A DNA stretch of 49,165 bases from Bacteroidetes bacterium HGW-Bacteroidetes-14 (GTDB lineage: Bacteria; Bacteroidota; Bacteroidia; Bacteroidales; UBA932): positions 1 to 49,165 of the forward strand of contig PHDP01000004.1 of assembly GCA_002842655.1 (NCBI GenBank). The letters run 5' to 3'. The translations under genes were made by a program, and so were the position numbers. Below the pieces are notes generated by a model. That model was not told the origin of the DNA and made no database searches. It saw only the letters and a program-made list of their open reading frames with translations. Below, one piece after another: positions 34,762 through 43,574 of the stretch (position 1 is the stretch's first letter; each line of letters begins with the position of its first letter).

Positions 34762-36131
34762 AAAATGTATATCTGATTGGCATTGGCGGCATAGGCATGA
34801 GCGCACTTGCCAGATACTACAAACATGCAGGTTCAAATGTTGCCGGGTATGACAAAACACCAAGCAAACTAACCCTTGAACTGGAGAGCGAAGGAATTGC
34901 AATACACTACGAAGACAATACTGATCTTATACCTCAGCCGTTCATTGACGAGGTTGAGAACACACTGGTAATCTACACTCCTGCCGTGCCGGCAGATATG
35001 AGTGAACTGAAATATTTCGGCTCAAGACCATACATGATGGTTAAGAGATCGAGAGCACTTGGTGTGCTTGCTGCAGCAAAAAAGACTCTGGCAGTTGCTG
35101 GCACACATGGTAAAACAACCACATCTACATTACTTGCACACATTTTTACCTCTGCCGGTAAAGGATGTACTGCATTTCTGGGTGGAATTTCAAAGAACTA
35201 CCATACAAACCTTTTGCTATCAAACAGTGAATTTCTTGTTGCTGAGGCCGATGAATTCGACCGTTCATTTCTGCAGCTTTTCCCGGATACTGCAATCATT
35301 ACTTCTACAGATGCAGACCATCTGGACATTTACAGCAACCATGAAAGTATTAAAGAGGCATTTGCTGCATTCGCATCTCAGGTAAAAGAGGGTGGTAATC
35401 TGATTCTCAAAAAGGGAATAACACCGGATTCAAAACTTGCTGCCGGAGTGAAACTCTACAGCTACAGCTTTGACTCTGTGGCAGATTTCTATGCCAAACA
35501 TCTTGAACTGAATGAAAGCGGATATTTTACATTCACACTTGTTCACCCTGCCGGTGAAATAAAGAACTGCACCCTTGGAATCCCGGGGTGGGTTAATATT
35601 GAGAATGCAATTGCAGCTTCAGCCGCTGCTCTTCTCAACGGCATTGGAGAGAGAGAACTAAGAACTGCCCTTGCAGAATTCTGCGGAGTTGAGAGAAGAT
35701 TTGACATTCATGTGAACACCCCTGCTGTTTCATATATTGATGACTATGCGCACCATCCGAGAGAGATCTCGGCTGCAATCAGTTCAATCAGAAACATATT
35801 CCCCGGAAGGAGACTGACAGCTGTTTTTCAGCCTCACCTCTACACAAGGACAAGGGATTTTGCAGCAGAATTTGCTGAGAGTCTGAGCGCTCTTGACCAG
35901 CTGATTCTTCTTGACATCTATCCTGCCAGGGAATTGCCAATTGAGGGGGTTACCTCAGCAATTATTTTTGATAATGTAACTATACCGGATAAGGTTCTTA
36001 TAAACAAGGAGAGACTAATGGAGACTCTCTCTGAAATGGAGCTTGACATACTCATTACTTTTGGCGCCGGTGACATAGACCGCTTCATAGTTCCTGTAAC
36101 CAATATGATAAAGGAGAGGTACCATGTTTAG
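34758..36131 (+). CDS. murC: UDP-N-acetylmuramate--L-alanine ligase
   Basis: First amino-acid-adding ligase of peptidoglycan synthesis. N-terminal GIGGIGMSALARYYKHAGSNVAGYD (UDP-binding Rossmann), P-loop AVAGTHGKTTTSTLLAHI, EADEFDRSFLQL in the central domain and VSYIDDYAHHPREISAAI, the MurC/Mpl C-terminal motif. 457 aa is normal. Mpl (a recycling ligase) shares motifs, but dcw position favours MurC. Overlaps ftsQ by 8 nt. Confidence 0.95.
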   Translation: MKNVYLIGIGGIGMSALARYYKHAGSNVAGYDKTPSKLTLELESEGIAIHYEDNTDLIPQPFIDEVENTLVIYTPAVPADMSELKYFGSRPYMMVKRSRALGVLAAAKKTLAVAGTHGKTTTSTLLAHIFTSAGKGCTAFLGGISKNYHTNLLLSNSEFLVAEADEFDRSFLQLFPDTAIITSTDADHLDIYSNHESIKEAFAAFASQVKEGGNLILKKGITPDSKLAAGVKLYSYSFDSVADFYAKHLELNESGYFTFTLVHPAGEIKNCTLGIPGWVNIENAIAASAAALLNGIGERELRTALAEFCGVERRFDIHVNTPAVSYIDDYAHHPREISAAISSIRNIFPGRRLTAVFQPHLYTRTRDFAAEFAESLSALDQLILLDIYPARELPIEGVTSAIIFDNVTIPDKVLINKERLMETLSEMELDILITFGAGDIDRFIVPVTNMIKERYHV

Positions 36132-36942
36132 GAAAATAATGATATACACCGGTTATACGATACTGTTCGCCTCGCTTGCGGCATACTTTGTCTTTTCAAC
36201 AATGCTTGAGAAAAGCGAAAGTGCAAAAGTTAAGTGCAAAAGAATCGAGATTGCCGTTCTTGACAGCGCTGTAAACAGGTTTGTAAGTATTCAGGAGATT
36301 CAGGGCCTTATACGCGAGGAGGGAATTACAATTAATGAGAGCAAACTGAGACATATAAATCTTCATGAACTTGAGAACATACTGAATAACAGAACAGCTA
36401 TCCGCAGGTCGATAGTAAATTACAACGGACAGGGAGTTCTTCATGTTAAAATCGAACAAAGAAGACCTGTTCTAAGGTTTGAAACCGAAAACGGCGGATT
36501 TTACATGGATGAGACAGCATATATGTTTCCGCTTGTTAAGACCTTTACCTCCTATGTTCCTGTAGTTACTGGATTTATTCCGCTCACACTGGTTCCGGGA
36601 TACAGAGGAAGGGTCAAACAGAACAAAGAGTGGGCAAATGAGATGCTTGAACTTGGACTTTTCATAGACAAAAACGAATTGTTAAACGCTCAGGTGGAGC
36701 AGATTTACATTGACGAAAAGGGAGACCTTCACATTATACCCAGAGTTGGCCAGCACGAGATTGTGTTTGGAAAGCCGGACAACCCTGAGGCAAAGTTTGA
36801 AAAGCTGATGGCTTTTTACAATCATGTAATCCCAAATGCAGGATGGGATAAATACAAAACAATCAGCCTGCAGTACAGCAACCAGATAGTTTGCACAAAA
36901 AGAGATAACAAAACTAAAAATAATAATAACCTGAACATATGA
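36124..36942 (+). CDS. ftsQ: Cell division protein FtsQ/DivIB
   Basis: Bitopic divisome protein that scaffolds FtsL/FtsB and FtsA-linked proteins. A short N-terminal cytoplasmic tail leads to one membrane helix (about 7-25, YTGYTILFASLAAYFVFST), followed by a periplasmic region with a POTRA-like segment (about 40-115, FVSIQEIQGLIREEGITINESKLRHINLHELENILN) and an FtsQ/DivIB domain. Sequence conservation is low, as usual; the call rests on layout, size (272 aa) and position. 4-nt overlap with ftsA. Confidence 0.88.
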   Translation: MFRKIMIYTGYTILFASLAAYFVFSTMLEKSESAKVKCKRIEIAVLDSAVNRFVSIQEIQGLIREEGITINESKLRHINLHELENILNNRTAIRRSIVNYNGQGVLHVKIEQRRPVLRFETENGGFYMDETAYMFPLVKTFTSYVPVVTGFIPLTLVPGYRGRVKQNKEWANEMLELGLFIDKNELLNAQVEQIYIDEKGDLHIIPRVGQHEIVFGKPDNPEAKFEKLMAFYNHVIPNAGWDKYKTISLQYSNQIVCTKRDNKTKNNNNLNI

Positions 36943-38297
36943 AAACTTACACGGCAGCCGTTGACCTGGGCACAACTAAAGTAGTGAGCCTGGTTGGTGA
37001 AAAGAGCGAATCTGGATACAAAATCATTGCCTTCAAGGAGGCTCCGTCAAAGGGGATCATGAGGGGCGAGGTGGTAAACATCATGAATGTTCTTGAGTCA
37101 CTTAATCCCACCCTTCAGGAGATTAAGGAGGAGAACAATATTGAAATCAAGGAGGTTTTCGTAGGTATAGCAGGTCAGCATATCAGATGTACAGACGAAG
37201 GCTGTAAACGAAACAGACAGCGTCCGGATCAGCTGATCTCCCAGAAAGAGGTTGATGATATGCGCGAAGAGATGTACAAAACAAGGGTAAATGCCGGAGA
37301 GAAGATTCTGCATGTAATACCGCAGAGCTACAATGTAGACGACCATATTGGTCAGACAGAGGTTGTGGGAATGGTTGGAAGCCAGATTGAGGGTAACTAC
37401 AAGATCTTTATAGGAAGAACCAACTCTGCCGAGCACAGCAAGTCTGTGATAGCCCGTGCCGGTCTTAAACTTAAAGAGCTTGTTCTCGAACCGGTTGCAT
37501 CTGCACTTGCAGTTGTATCAGAAGAGGAGATGGAGATGGGTGTTGCAATGGTAGATATCGGAGGCGGCACAACTGACCTTCTCATTATTGAGGACAACAT
37601 TATCAGACATACTGCCGTTATACCATTTGGCGGAAATTCAATTACTGAAGACCTGAAACAGGGATGCGGCGTATCATCAAGAAATGCAGAGCAGATGAAG
37701 ATTCAGTACGGTTCTTGTATTACAGACTACGCACCGGACAACAAGACTGTTGTTATTCCGGGAATTGGCGGCCGTGATTCAAGGGAGGTTTCTTTCAAGG
37801 TGATTGCCAGCATTATTGAGGCAAGAGTTGCAGAAATAGTTGAGGCAATAATGTACGAAATTGAGCGCTCAGGATATCAGGATAAGCTTGCTGCAGGCAT
37901 TGTTCTTACCGGTGGTGGTTCACAGCTCGCACATATCTGTAACTATGTAAGTTACAAAACCGGATATGAAACCAGAATTGCCTCTCCAAAAATTAATATT
38001 ACCTTTGACTCCCCTGAAGCGGTGAGTAAACCAAGCTCATCAACTGCTGTGGGACTGCTGATTTACGGCATAGAAAACAGTAAATATGATAGCGCTCCTC
38101 TGCAGAGTGAGGGTAACAGAATGATTGACACTACTCTCTTCCCTGAGGAGGAGATAGTAGCTGTTGAGGCTCCGGCAGCAACAACAGAAGAGAAAAAGAA
38201 GCAGCCTAAAGCTCCCAGACAAAACAGCGGAAAGTTTTTCTCAAATGTCAAGGATCGTATAGGTATCTTCTTCGAATCAGGCGATAACGAAGCATAA
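36939..38297 (+). CDS. ftsA: Cell division protein FtsA
   Basis: Actin-like ATPase that anchors FtsZ filaments to the membrane. AAVDLGTTKVVSLVGEK (phosphate-1 loop), the 1C domain, MVDIGGGTTDLLIIEDN (phosphate-2) and IVLTGGGSQLAHI (adenosine) are all present. The last ~20 residues (KFFSNVKDRIGIFFES) form an amphipathic helix, the membrane-targeting sequence. A Glu/Ala/Lys-rich linker precedes it. 452 aa is slightly long, as in other Bacteroidota. Two nt before ftsZ. Confidence 0.95.
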   Translation: MKTYTAAVDLGTTKVVSLVGEKSESGYKIIAFKEAPSKGIMRGEVVNIMNVLESLNPTLQEIKEENNIEIKEVFVGIAGQHIRCTDEGCKRNRQRPDQLISQKEVDDMREEMYKTRVNAGEKILHVIPQSYNVDDHIGQTEVVGMVGSQIEGNYKIFIGRTNSAEHSKSVIARAGLKLKELVLEPVASALAVVSEEEMEMGVAMVDIGGGTTDLLIIEDNIIRHTAVIPFGGNSITEDLKQGCGVSSRNAEQMKIQYGSCITDYAPDNKTVVIPGIGGRDSREVSFKVIASIIEARVAEIVEAIMYEIERSGYQDKLAAGIVLTGGGSQLAHICNYVSYKTGYETRIASPKINITFDSPEAVSKPSSSTAVGLLIYGIENSKYDSAPLQSEGNRMIDTTLFPEEEIVAVEAPAATTEEKKKQPKAPRQNSGKFFSNVKDRIGIFFESGDNEA

Positions 38298-38299
38298 CA

Positions 38300-39688
38300 A
38301 TGGAAATGAAAGATATAATTCCGGTAAACTGGGAATCCAGCAACTCAATCATTAAGGTTGTGGGTGTTGGCGGTGGCGGCGGAAATGCCGTCAGCCAGAT
38401 GTATCAGCAGGGTATAAAGGATGTAGACTTTATGATCTGCAATACGGACACTATGGCTCTTAAGAACAGCCCCGTGACTGAGAAGGTTCAGCTTGGCCAC
38501 TCCCTTGCAAAGGGACTTGGAGCAGGTTGTGATCCGGAAAGAGGCCGCGCAGCTGCTCTCGAGTCAATAGATCAGATTAAGGAGTCTCTGTCGGGTCACA
38601 CAGAGATGGTATTCATAACTGCGGGAATGGGCGGCGGTACCGGTACAGGTGCTGCTCCGGTCATTGCAAAAATTGCCCGTGACATGGGTCTGCTCACTGT
38701 TGGCGTTGTAACACTGCCTTTCCGTGACGAAGGTCAGGAATTTCTGAAAAGAGCAATTGTGGGAATCAAGGAGCTTGAGAGATATGTAGACAGCTTGCTT
38801 ATAATTGACAATCAGAAGATATACAAGATATTCGGAGAACTCAACATTTTTGATGCATTCCCAAAATCAAACTCAGTATTGAGTTCGGCTGTAAAGGGTA
38901 TTGCCGAGATTATCACACGCCCCGGCTTTATTAACGTGGACTTCGCTGACGTTAAAATGATTATGTCCAGCAGCGGAATGGCTCTTATGGGTACCGGCAC
39001 GGCATCCGGAGAAAACAGGGCAATCCGTGCAGTTGAAGAGGCATTCTCATCTCCGCTGCTTAATGATTATGACCTTAAAACAGCAAAGGGTGTTCTTGTA
39101 AATATCACCTCGAGTAACAATAACGGCCTTACAATGGCCGAACTCTCCCAGATTATGGACTACATCAAGGAGTACACCGGGGAGAGGGTAATGAAGTTCA
39201 AGCGAGGTGTTGTTAACGATCCCGAAATTGGAGAAGCTATAAGCGTAACAGTTGTTGCAACAGGTTTTGACATGCACTCACTTCCTCAGATATCTACAGA
39301 GGGAGACAGACTTGTAGAGACTGTAACTCTTGGCGAGGACTATCAGATACCCGTAAGCAAACCACAGGTTGTAATAGACCTGAAGAATCCTGCGATGGAG
39401 CTTCCGGTAAACAGACCGGAGAGGGCAAAACCTGCATACATTCCAAAGCAGGCAACAGATACACCAAGAGAAAAACCGGCCCTCATACTGGGAGCCGAAG
39501 ATAATATAGTAGAGCTGGAGACACAGCCGGCCTACATAAGAAGAAGAGTTATGATTAACAAGGAGGAGAGAGGTGCACCTCAGCAGCCTGCCGAGAGCAG
39601 GGGCAGCGGATCGCTCCGCATTGAGGAGAGAGACGGAAAGCAGCATCTGATGTCAGACAACTCTTACCTTCACCAAACACAAGACTAA
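38300..39688 (+). CDS. ftsZ: Cell division GTPase FtsZ
   Basis: Tubulin-like GTPase forming the division ring. Nucleotide-binding VVGVGGGGGNAVSQMY (20-35), tubulin signature GGGTGTGAAP (111-120), and a synergy-loop region with NSVLSSAVKGIAEII are present. After the globular core (about residue 325) comes a ~90-residue linker. The conserved C-terminal peptide (TQPAYIRRR, ending near residue 416) is not at the extreme C-terminus: 46 more residues follow, ending SDNSYLHQTQD. That extra tail appears to be a Bacteroidota feature. The stop is 9 nt before gltX. Confidence 0.96.
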   Translation: MEMKDIIPVNWESSNSIIKVVGVGGGGGNAVSQMYQQGIKDVDFMICNTDTMALKNSPVTEKVQLGHSLAKGLGAGCDPERGRAAALESIDQIKESLSGHTEMVFITAGMGGGTGTGAAPVIAKIARDMGLLTVGVVTLPFRDEGQEFLKRAIVGIKELERYVDSLLIIDNQKIYKIFGELNIFDAFPKSNSVLSSAVKGIAEIITRPGFINVDFADVKMIMSSSGMALMGTGTASGENRAIRAVEEAFSSPLLNDYDLKTAKGVLVNITSSNNNGLTMAELSQIMDYIKEYTGERVMKFKRGVVNDPEIGEAISVTVVATGFDMHSLPQISTEGDRLVETVTLGEDYQIPVSKPQVVIDLKNPAMELPVNRPERAKPAYIPKQATDTPREKPALILGAEDNIVELETQPAYIRRRVMINKEERGAPQQPAESRGSGSLRIEERDGKQHLMSDNSYLHQTQD

Positions 39689-39697
39689 TTTACAGAC

Positions 39698-41242
39698 ATG
39701 ACAGGAAGAACCAGAGTTCGTTTTGCACCAAGTCCTACAGGCCCTCTTCACATGGGGGGCGTGCGTACTGCACTGTACAACTATCTTTATGCAAAACAGA
39801 GAGGGGGAGATTTTATTCTCAGAATTGAGGACACAGACTCGCAGAGATTTGTTCCCGGAGCAGAGGAGTACATCATTGGGGCACTTGCATGGTGTGGTAT
39901 CTCTCCGGACGAAGGAGTAGAAAATGGTAAAATTGCCGAAACACCCTCCGAGCGTCATCCGCACGCCCCTTACAGACAATCACAGAGGAAACCGCTTTAC
40001 AGAAAATATGCAGAGCAGCTCGTAGAAAACGGATATGCCTACTACGCATTCGACACTTCTGAAGAGCTTGATACATTAAGAAAAGAGGCCGAGTCAAAAG
40101 GAGAAACCTTCACCTATAACTATCAGGTAAGGGAGAGTCTCTCCACTTCACTCAAATTTTCTCCTGAAGAGACAGCCTCAAGGCTGGCATCGGGAAATCA
40201 CTGGGTTGTGAGGTTCAAAATGCCTGTTGACAAAATCATAAAAATGACAGACTTAATCCGGGGCGATATTGAGGTCAACTCAAGCACTCTCGATGATAAA
40301 GTTCTGTGGAAAGCTGCAGATGAGCTGCCGACATATCACCTGGCCAATATTGTAGATGACCACCTGATGGAGATATCAGATGTTATCCGCGGTGAAGAGT
40401 GGCTTCCGTCCCTGCCGCTCCATTACATGCTTTACGAAGCATTCGGCTGGGCAGATACAAAGCCCAATTTTGCGCACCTTTCACTCCTGCTTAAGCCAGA
40501 CGGTAAGGGAAAGCTGAGCAAGCGCGACGGTGACAGACTGGGTTTCCCTGTATTTCCTCTTGAGTGGAAAAACAGCGAAGGTGAGGTTTCAAGAGGTTAC
40601 CGCGAAGATGGATATTTCCCTGAAGCATTCGTGAATCTGCTTGCATTCCTCGGATGGAATCCGGGAACTGAAAAGGAGATCTTTACACTGGATGAGCTGG
40701 CTGCGGCATTCTCACTTGACAGGGTAGTAAAATCCGGAGCAAAGTTCAATCCGGACAAGGCAAAATGGTTCAACCAGGAGTATCTGAGGATGAGAAGCAC
40801 CAGTTCCCTTGCTGCTGAATTTTCTGTGATTCTTAGAGAGAAAGGAATTTCCAAACCGGTGCCTTATATTGAACAGGTAGTGGAACTCATACGGGAGAGA
40901 GCCCATTTTGTAAAGGATTTCTGGGAGCTCTCAGATTACTTCTTTACTGCTCCTGCCGGTTATGACCAGAGTGTAAAGGATAAGTTCTGGAAAGAGGAGA
41001 CTCCTGCAATTCTTACCCGTGTGGCAGAAATGCTCTCTTCTATGGAACCATTTACAAAAGAGAATATTGAACACAACCTCTCCCCTTTCATCAAGGAAAA
41101 CGGATGGCAGATGGGAGCAGTAATGAATACGCTCCGCCTGGCAATGGTGGGAGCATCAAAAGGACCGGGAGTAGCAGATATTATGGCTCTTACCGGAAAA
41201 GAGGAGACTGTATCCAGAATTGAAAAGCTTGTTAAAAGCTGA
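39698..41242 (+). CDS. gltX: Glutamate--tRNA ligase
   Basis: Class I aminoacyl-tRNA synthetase charging tRNA-Glu. The HIGH-type motif appears as PLHMGG (16-21) after RFAPSPT, and the KMSKS-type motif as KLSKRDG. The C-terminal anticodon-binding helical domain spans about 350-514. 514 aa is normal. It sits 9 nt after ftsZ with no terminator between, so it is probably the last gene of the dcw transcript and ends at the hairpin at 41289-41322. Whether it is discriminating or also charges tRNA-Gln cannot be told from the sequence alone. Confidence 0.95.
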   Translation: MTGRTRVRFAPSPTGPLHMGGVRTALYNYLYAKQRGGDFILRIEDTDSQRFVPGAEEYIIGALAWCGISPDEGVENGKIAETPSERHPHAPYRQSQRKPLYRKYAEQLVENGYAYYAFDTSEELDTLRKEAESKGETFTYNYQVRESLSTSLKFSPEETASRLASGNHWVVRFKMPVDKIIKMTDLIRGDIEVNSSTLDDKVLWKAADELPTYHLANIVDDHLMEISDVIRGEEWLPSLPLHYMLYEAFGWADTKPNFAHLSLLLKPDGKGKLSKRDGDRLGFPVFPLEWKNSEGEVSRGYREDGYFPEAFVNLLAFLGWNPGTEKEIFTLDELAAAFSLDRVVKSGAKFNPDKAKWFNQEYLRMRSTSSLAAEFSVILREKGISKPVPYIEQVVELIRERAHFVKDFWELSDYFFTAPAGYDQSVKDKFWKEETPAILTRVAEMLSSMEPFTKENIEHNLSPFIKENGWQMGAVMNTLRLAMVGASKGPGVADIMALTGKEETVSRIEKLVKS

Positions 41243-41288
41243 AGATTCCAAGATTGAAAAGTATCCGATTGATTATATATTAAACAAG

Positions 41289-41322
41289 AAACACCGGAGT
41301 TGCATGAACAGCTCCGGTGTTT
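41289..41322. terminator. Bidirectional terminator between gltX and galE
   Basis: AAACACCGGAG (41289-41299) pairs perfectly with CTCCGGTGTTT (41312-41322) over 11 bp, with a 12-nt loop. It has T-rich sequence on both sides (TTTATTT on plus, TTTCTTGTTT on minus) and lies between convergent genes, so it can serve the dcw operon and the galE operon. Confidence 0.82.
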
Positions 41323-41325
41323 TAT

Positions 41326-42369
41326 TTATGACCTTATTTTTTTCTCCCACTCCCAGGCTGAGCGAAGCACATCCTCCAGCGGGGTATCGGCCTTCCAGCC
41401 CAGTACTTTGTTTGCCCTGGCGGGATCTGCCCAAACCTGCTCAACATCCCCTGCCCTTCTGGGTGCAATTCTGTAGTTAACCTTTACTCCGGTGGCCTTT
41501 TCAAACATATTGACAATCTCAAGAACAGAGAGTCCCCTGCCGGTTCCCAGATTGAAATACTCTATATCTCCCTCCATTTCATCTGCCCTCTCCAGCATTC
41601 TGTCTACCGCCTTTACATGGGCCTTCGCAAGGTCGCAGACATATATATAGTCTCTGATGCATGACCCGTCAGGTGTATTGTAATCATTTCCAAATACACT
41701 CAACTGCTCGCGAAGTCCAATCGCTGTCTGTGTTACAAATGGCAGAAGGTTCTGCGGAACACCCCTTGGCAGCTCTCCTATTTTTGCAGATGGATGAGCT
41801 CCCACCGGATTAAAGTACCTGAGAGAAATGACTTTAAGAGCACCTTTCATTGCAGCCGAAGCATCGGTAAGAATATCCTCGCACATCTGTTTTGTCTTTC
41901 CGTAAGGAGAGGTGGCAGGCTGGAGCGGAGCCGATTCGCTCACCGGAAGGTGTTCGGCCTTAGGCTGACCATATACCGTACAGGATGAGGAGAAAACTAC
42001 AGATCCCCTTCTGCCTCCTGCAGTCATTTCGCTCAGCAGACAAAGCAGAGAAGAGAGATTGTTATGATAATACTCCACAGGTTTATCGACACTCTCCCCA
42101 ACAGCCTTGTATGCAGCAAAATGAATTGCAGCAGAGATATCCGGATGTTTGGCAAACAGCAGTCTCATATGATCTTTGTCTGCACAGTCAAGTTCAAGAA
42201 ATGTTATTTTCTTGCCGGTTATACTCTCGATGTTGTCAATTACCTCTGGTGTGGAGTTGGAAAAATTATCCACAACCACAACCTCATATCCGGCAGCATC
42301 TAGCTCTACAACTGTATGAGAACCAATGTAACCGGTCCCGCCTGTAACCAGGATTTTAGCTTTTTTCAT
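41326..42369 (-). CDS. galE: UDP-glucose 4-epimerase
   Basis: Interconverts UDP-glucose and UDP-galactose, supplying galactosyl units for glycans. Extended short-chain dehydrogenase fold: NAD-binding GGTGYIGSH (10-18), active-site Y156xxxK160 (SPYGKTK) with the preceding SSSCTVYG, and the C-terminal RRAGDVEQVWADPARANKVLGW typical of GalE. 347 aa is normal. The start codon directly abuts the stop of the aminotransferase gene upstream, so the two are co-transcribed. Confidence 0.93.
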   Translation of the reverse strand: MKKAKILVTGGTGYIGSHTVVELDAAGYEVVVVDNFSNSTPEVIDNIESITGKKITFLELDCADKDHMRLLFAKHPDISAAIHFAAYKAVGESVDKPVEYYHNNLSSLLCLLSEMTAGGRRGSVVFSSSCTVYGQPKAEHLPVSESAPLQPATSPYGKTKQMCEDILTDASAAMKGALKVISLRYFNPVGAHPSAKIGELPRGVPQNLLPFVTQTAIGLREQLSVFGNDYNTPDGSCIRDYIYVCDLAKAHVKAVDRMLERADEMEGDIEYFNLGTGRGLSVLEIVNMFEKATGVKVNYRIAPRRAGDVEQVWADPARANKVLGWKADTPLEDVLRSAWEWEKKIRS

Positions 42370-43497
42370 CTATCTCTTTTCTGATATAAATTCTTTAATA
42401 GTCTCAGCAATAAACTTCTGCTCTTCATATTTTAGCTCCGTATGCATAGGAAGTGACAAAACCTCTTTAGCAAGCTTAACAGCTACCTCTGTTGATGATC
42501 TTTTCACTACAATATCCCTGAATGCAGGCTGGGCCTCTATAGGATGAGGATAGTAGACCATAGACGGAACTCCCTTTGAAGCAAGGTGGTTTTTCAGCCC
42601 GTCTCTGTCGCTGCAGCGGATAGTAAACTGATGATATACATGCGTTGAATAACTCTCTTCATATGGAAGAGTAATTTCCTCTACATCTGCAAGAAGTTCC
42701 CTGTAAACGGATGCTGCCTGTTGTCTGGCTGCCGTGTATTTATCCAGGTTTGCCAGCTTAATTCTGAGTATTGCCGCCTGTATGGTGTCCAGCCTTGAAT
42801 TGCATCCAACAATATCGTGTCTGTACTTCTCTTTCTGCCCATGGTTTGCAATCATGCGAAGTCTTTCGCCAAGATATGGGTTTGAGGAAAAAATCGCACC
42901 ACCGTCTCCGTAACATCCCAGATTCTTTGAAGGGAAAAATGAGGTGCAGCCAATATCTCCGATTGTTCCACAAAATTTTGTTTCACCTCCGGAGAAGCTG
43001 TATTCAGCCCCTATCGCCTGCGCATTATCTTCAATCACCTTAAGGCCATATTTTGACGAGATCTCAAGCAGCGGTTCCATACTGGCAGATTGTCCAAAAA
43101 GGTGAACCGGCATTATTGCCCTTGTCTTTTCTGAGACGACCTTCTCAATTTCACCGGGATTAATATTGAAATTACGGGCTGAAACATCTGCAAGAACCGG
43201 TACAAGTCCAAGCAGTGCGACAACTTCTGCTGTTGCTGCATAGGTAAATGCCGGCAAAATAACCTCATCTCCTGGCTTAAGCTCCAGAGACATAAGTGCA
43301 ATCTGAAGAGCGTCGGTTCCGTTTGCACATGGAATCACATGTTTTGAATCAAGATATAAGCCCAGTTCTGAAGCAAATTTATCTACCTCGCTTCCGTTAA
43401 TAAAGTGAGCCTCCTCAATAACAGATGCAACGGCCCTGTCTACCTCCTCCTTTATGTTTCTGTACTGACCCCTGAGGTCCAGCATCTGGATATTCAT
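42370..43497 (-). CDS. DegT/DnrJ/EryC1/StrS-family sugar aminotransferase
   Basis: PLP enzyme that installs an amino group on a nucleotide-linked keto-sugar. PLP contacts: the Schiff-base lysine K191 in FFPSKNLGCYGDGG, D157 in VIEDNAQA, and the GTDAL loop (60-64). The track starts at 43548, before the probable promoter; the ATG at 43497 (MNIQMLDLRGQYRNI) matches family starts and gives 375 aa. It lies directly upstream of galE, so the pair probably feeds surface glycan or lipopolysaccharide synthesis. The exact sugar is unknown; no other cluster genes are nearby. Confidence 0.9.
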   Translation of the reverse strand: MNIQMLDLRGQYRNIKEEVDRAVASVIEEAHFINGSEVDKFASELGLYLDSKHVIPCANGTDALQIALMSLELKPGDEVILPAFTYAATAEVVALLGLVPVLADVSARNFNINPGEIEKVVSEKTRAIMPVHLFGQSASMEPLLEISSKYGLKVIEDNAQAIGAEYSFSGGETKFCGTIGDIGCTSFFPSKNLGCYGDGGAIFSSNPYLGERLRMIANHGQKEKYRHDIVGCNSRLDTIQAAILRIKLANLDKYTAARQQAASVYRELLADVEEITLPYEESYSTHVYHQFTIRCSDRDGLKNHLASKGVPSMVYYPHPIEAQPAFRDIVVKRSSTEVAVKLAKEVLSLPMHTELKYEEQKFIAETIKEFISEKR

Positions 43498-43518
43498 AGT
43501 CTCTAAATGTTTGGAGAA

Positions 43519-43526
43519 CAAATGTA
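43519..43526 (-). promoter_or_regulatory. -7 element of the aminotransferase-galE operon (TACATTTG)
   Basis: On the minus strand TACATTTG fits TAnnTTTG exactly and is 21 nt before the ATG at 43497. It lies inside the extra N-terminal stretch of the ORF-track version, supporting the shorter protein. Confidence 0.55.
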
Positions 43527-43538
43527 ATAAATATCCTC

Positions 43539-43569
43539 CTTGAGCCAATAAAATAAAATGCTAACTTTG
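43539..43569 (+). promoter_or_regulatory. Promoter of rpiB (CTTG-N19-TAACTTTG), leaderless
   Basis: CTTG (43539-43542) and TAACTTTG (43562-43569) are 19 nt apart, close to the Bacteroidota consensus. Only CCGCC separates the -7 box from the rpiB ATG, so the mRNA is probably leaderless. Confidence 0.6.
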
Positions 43570-43574
43570 CCGCC

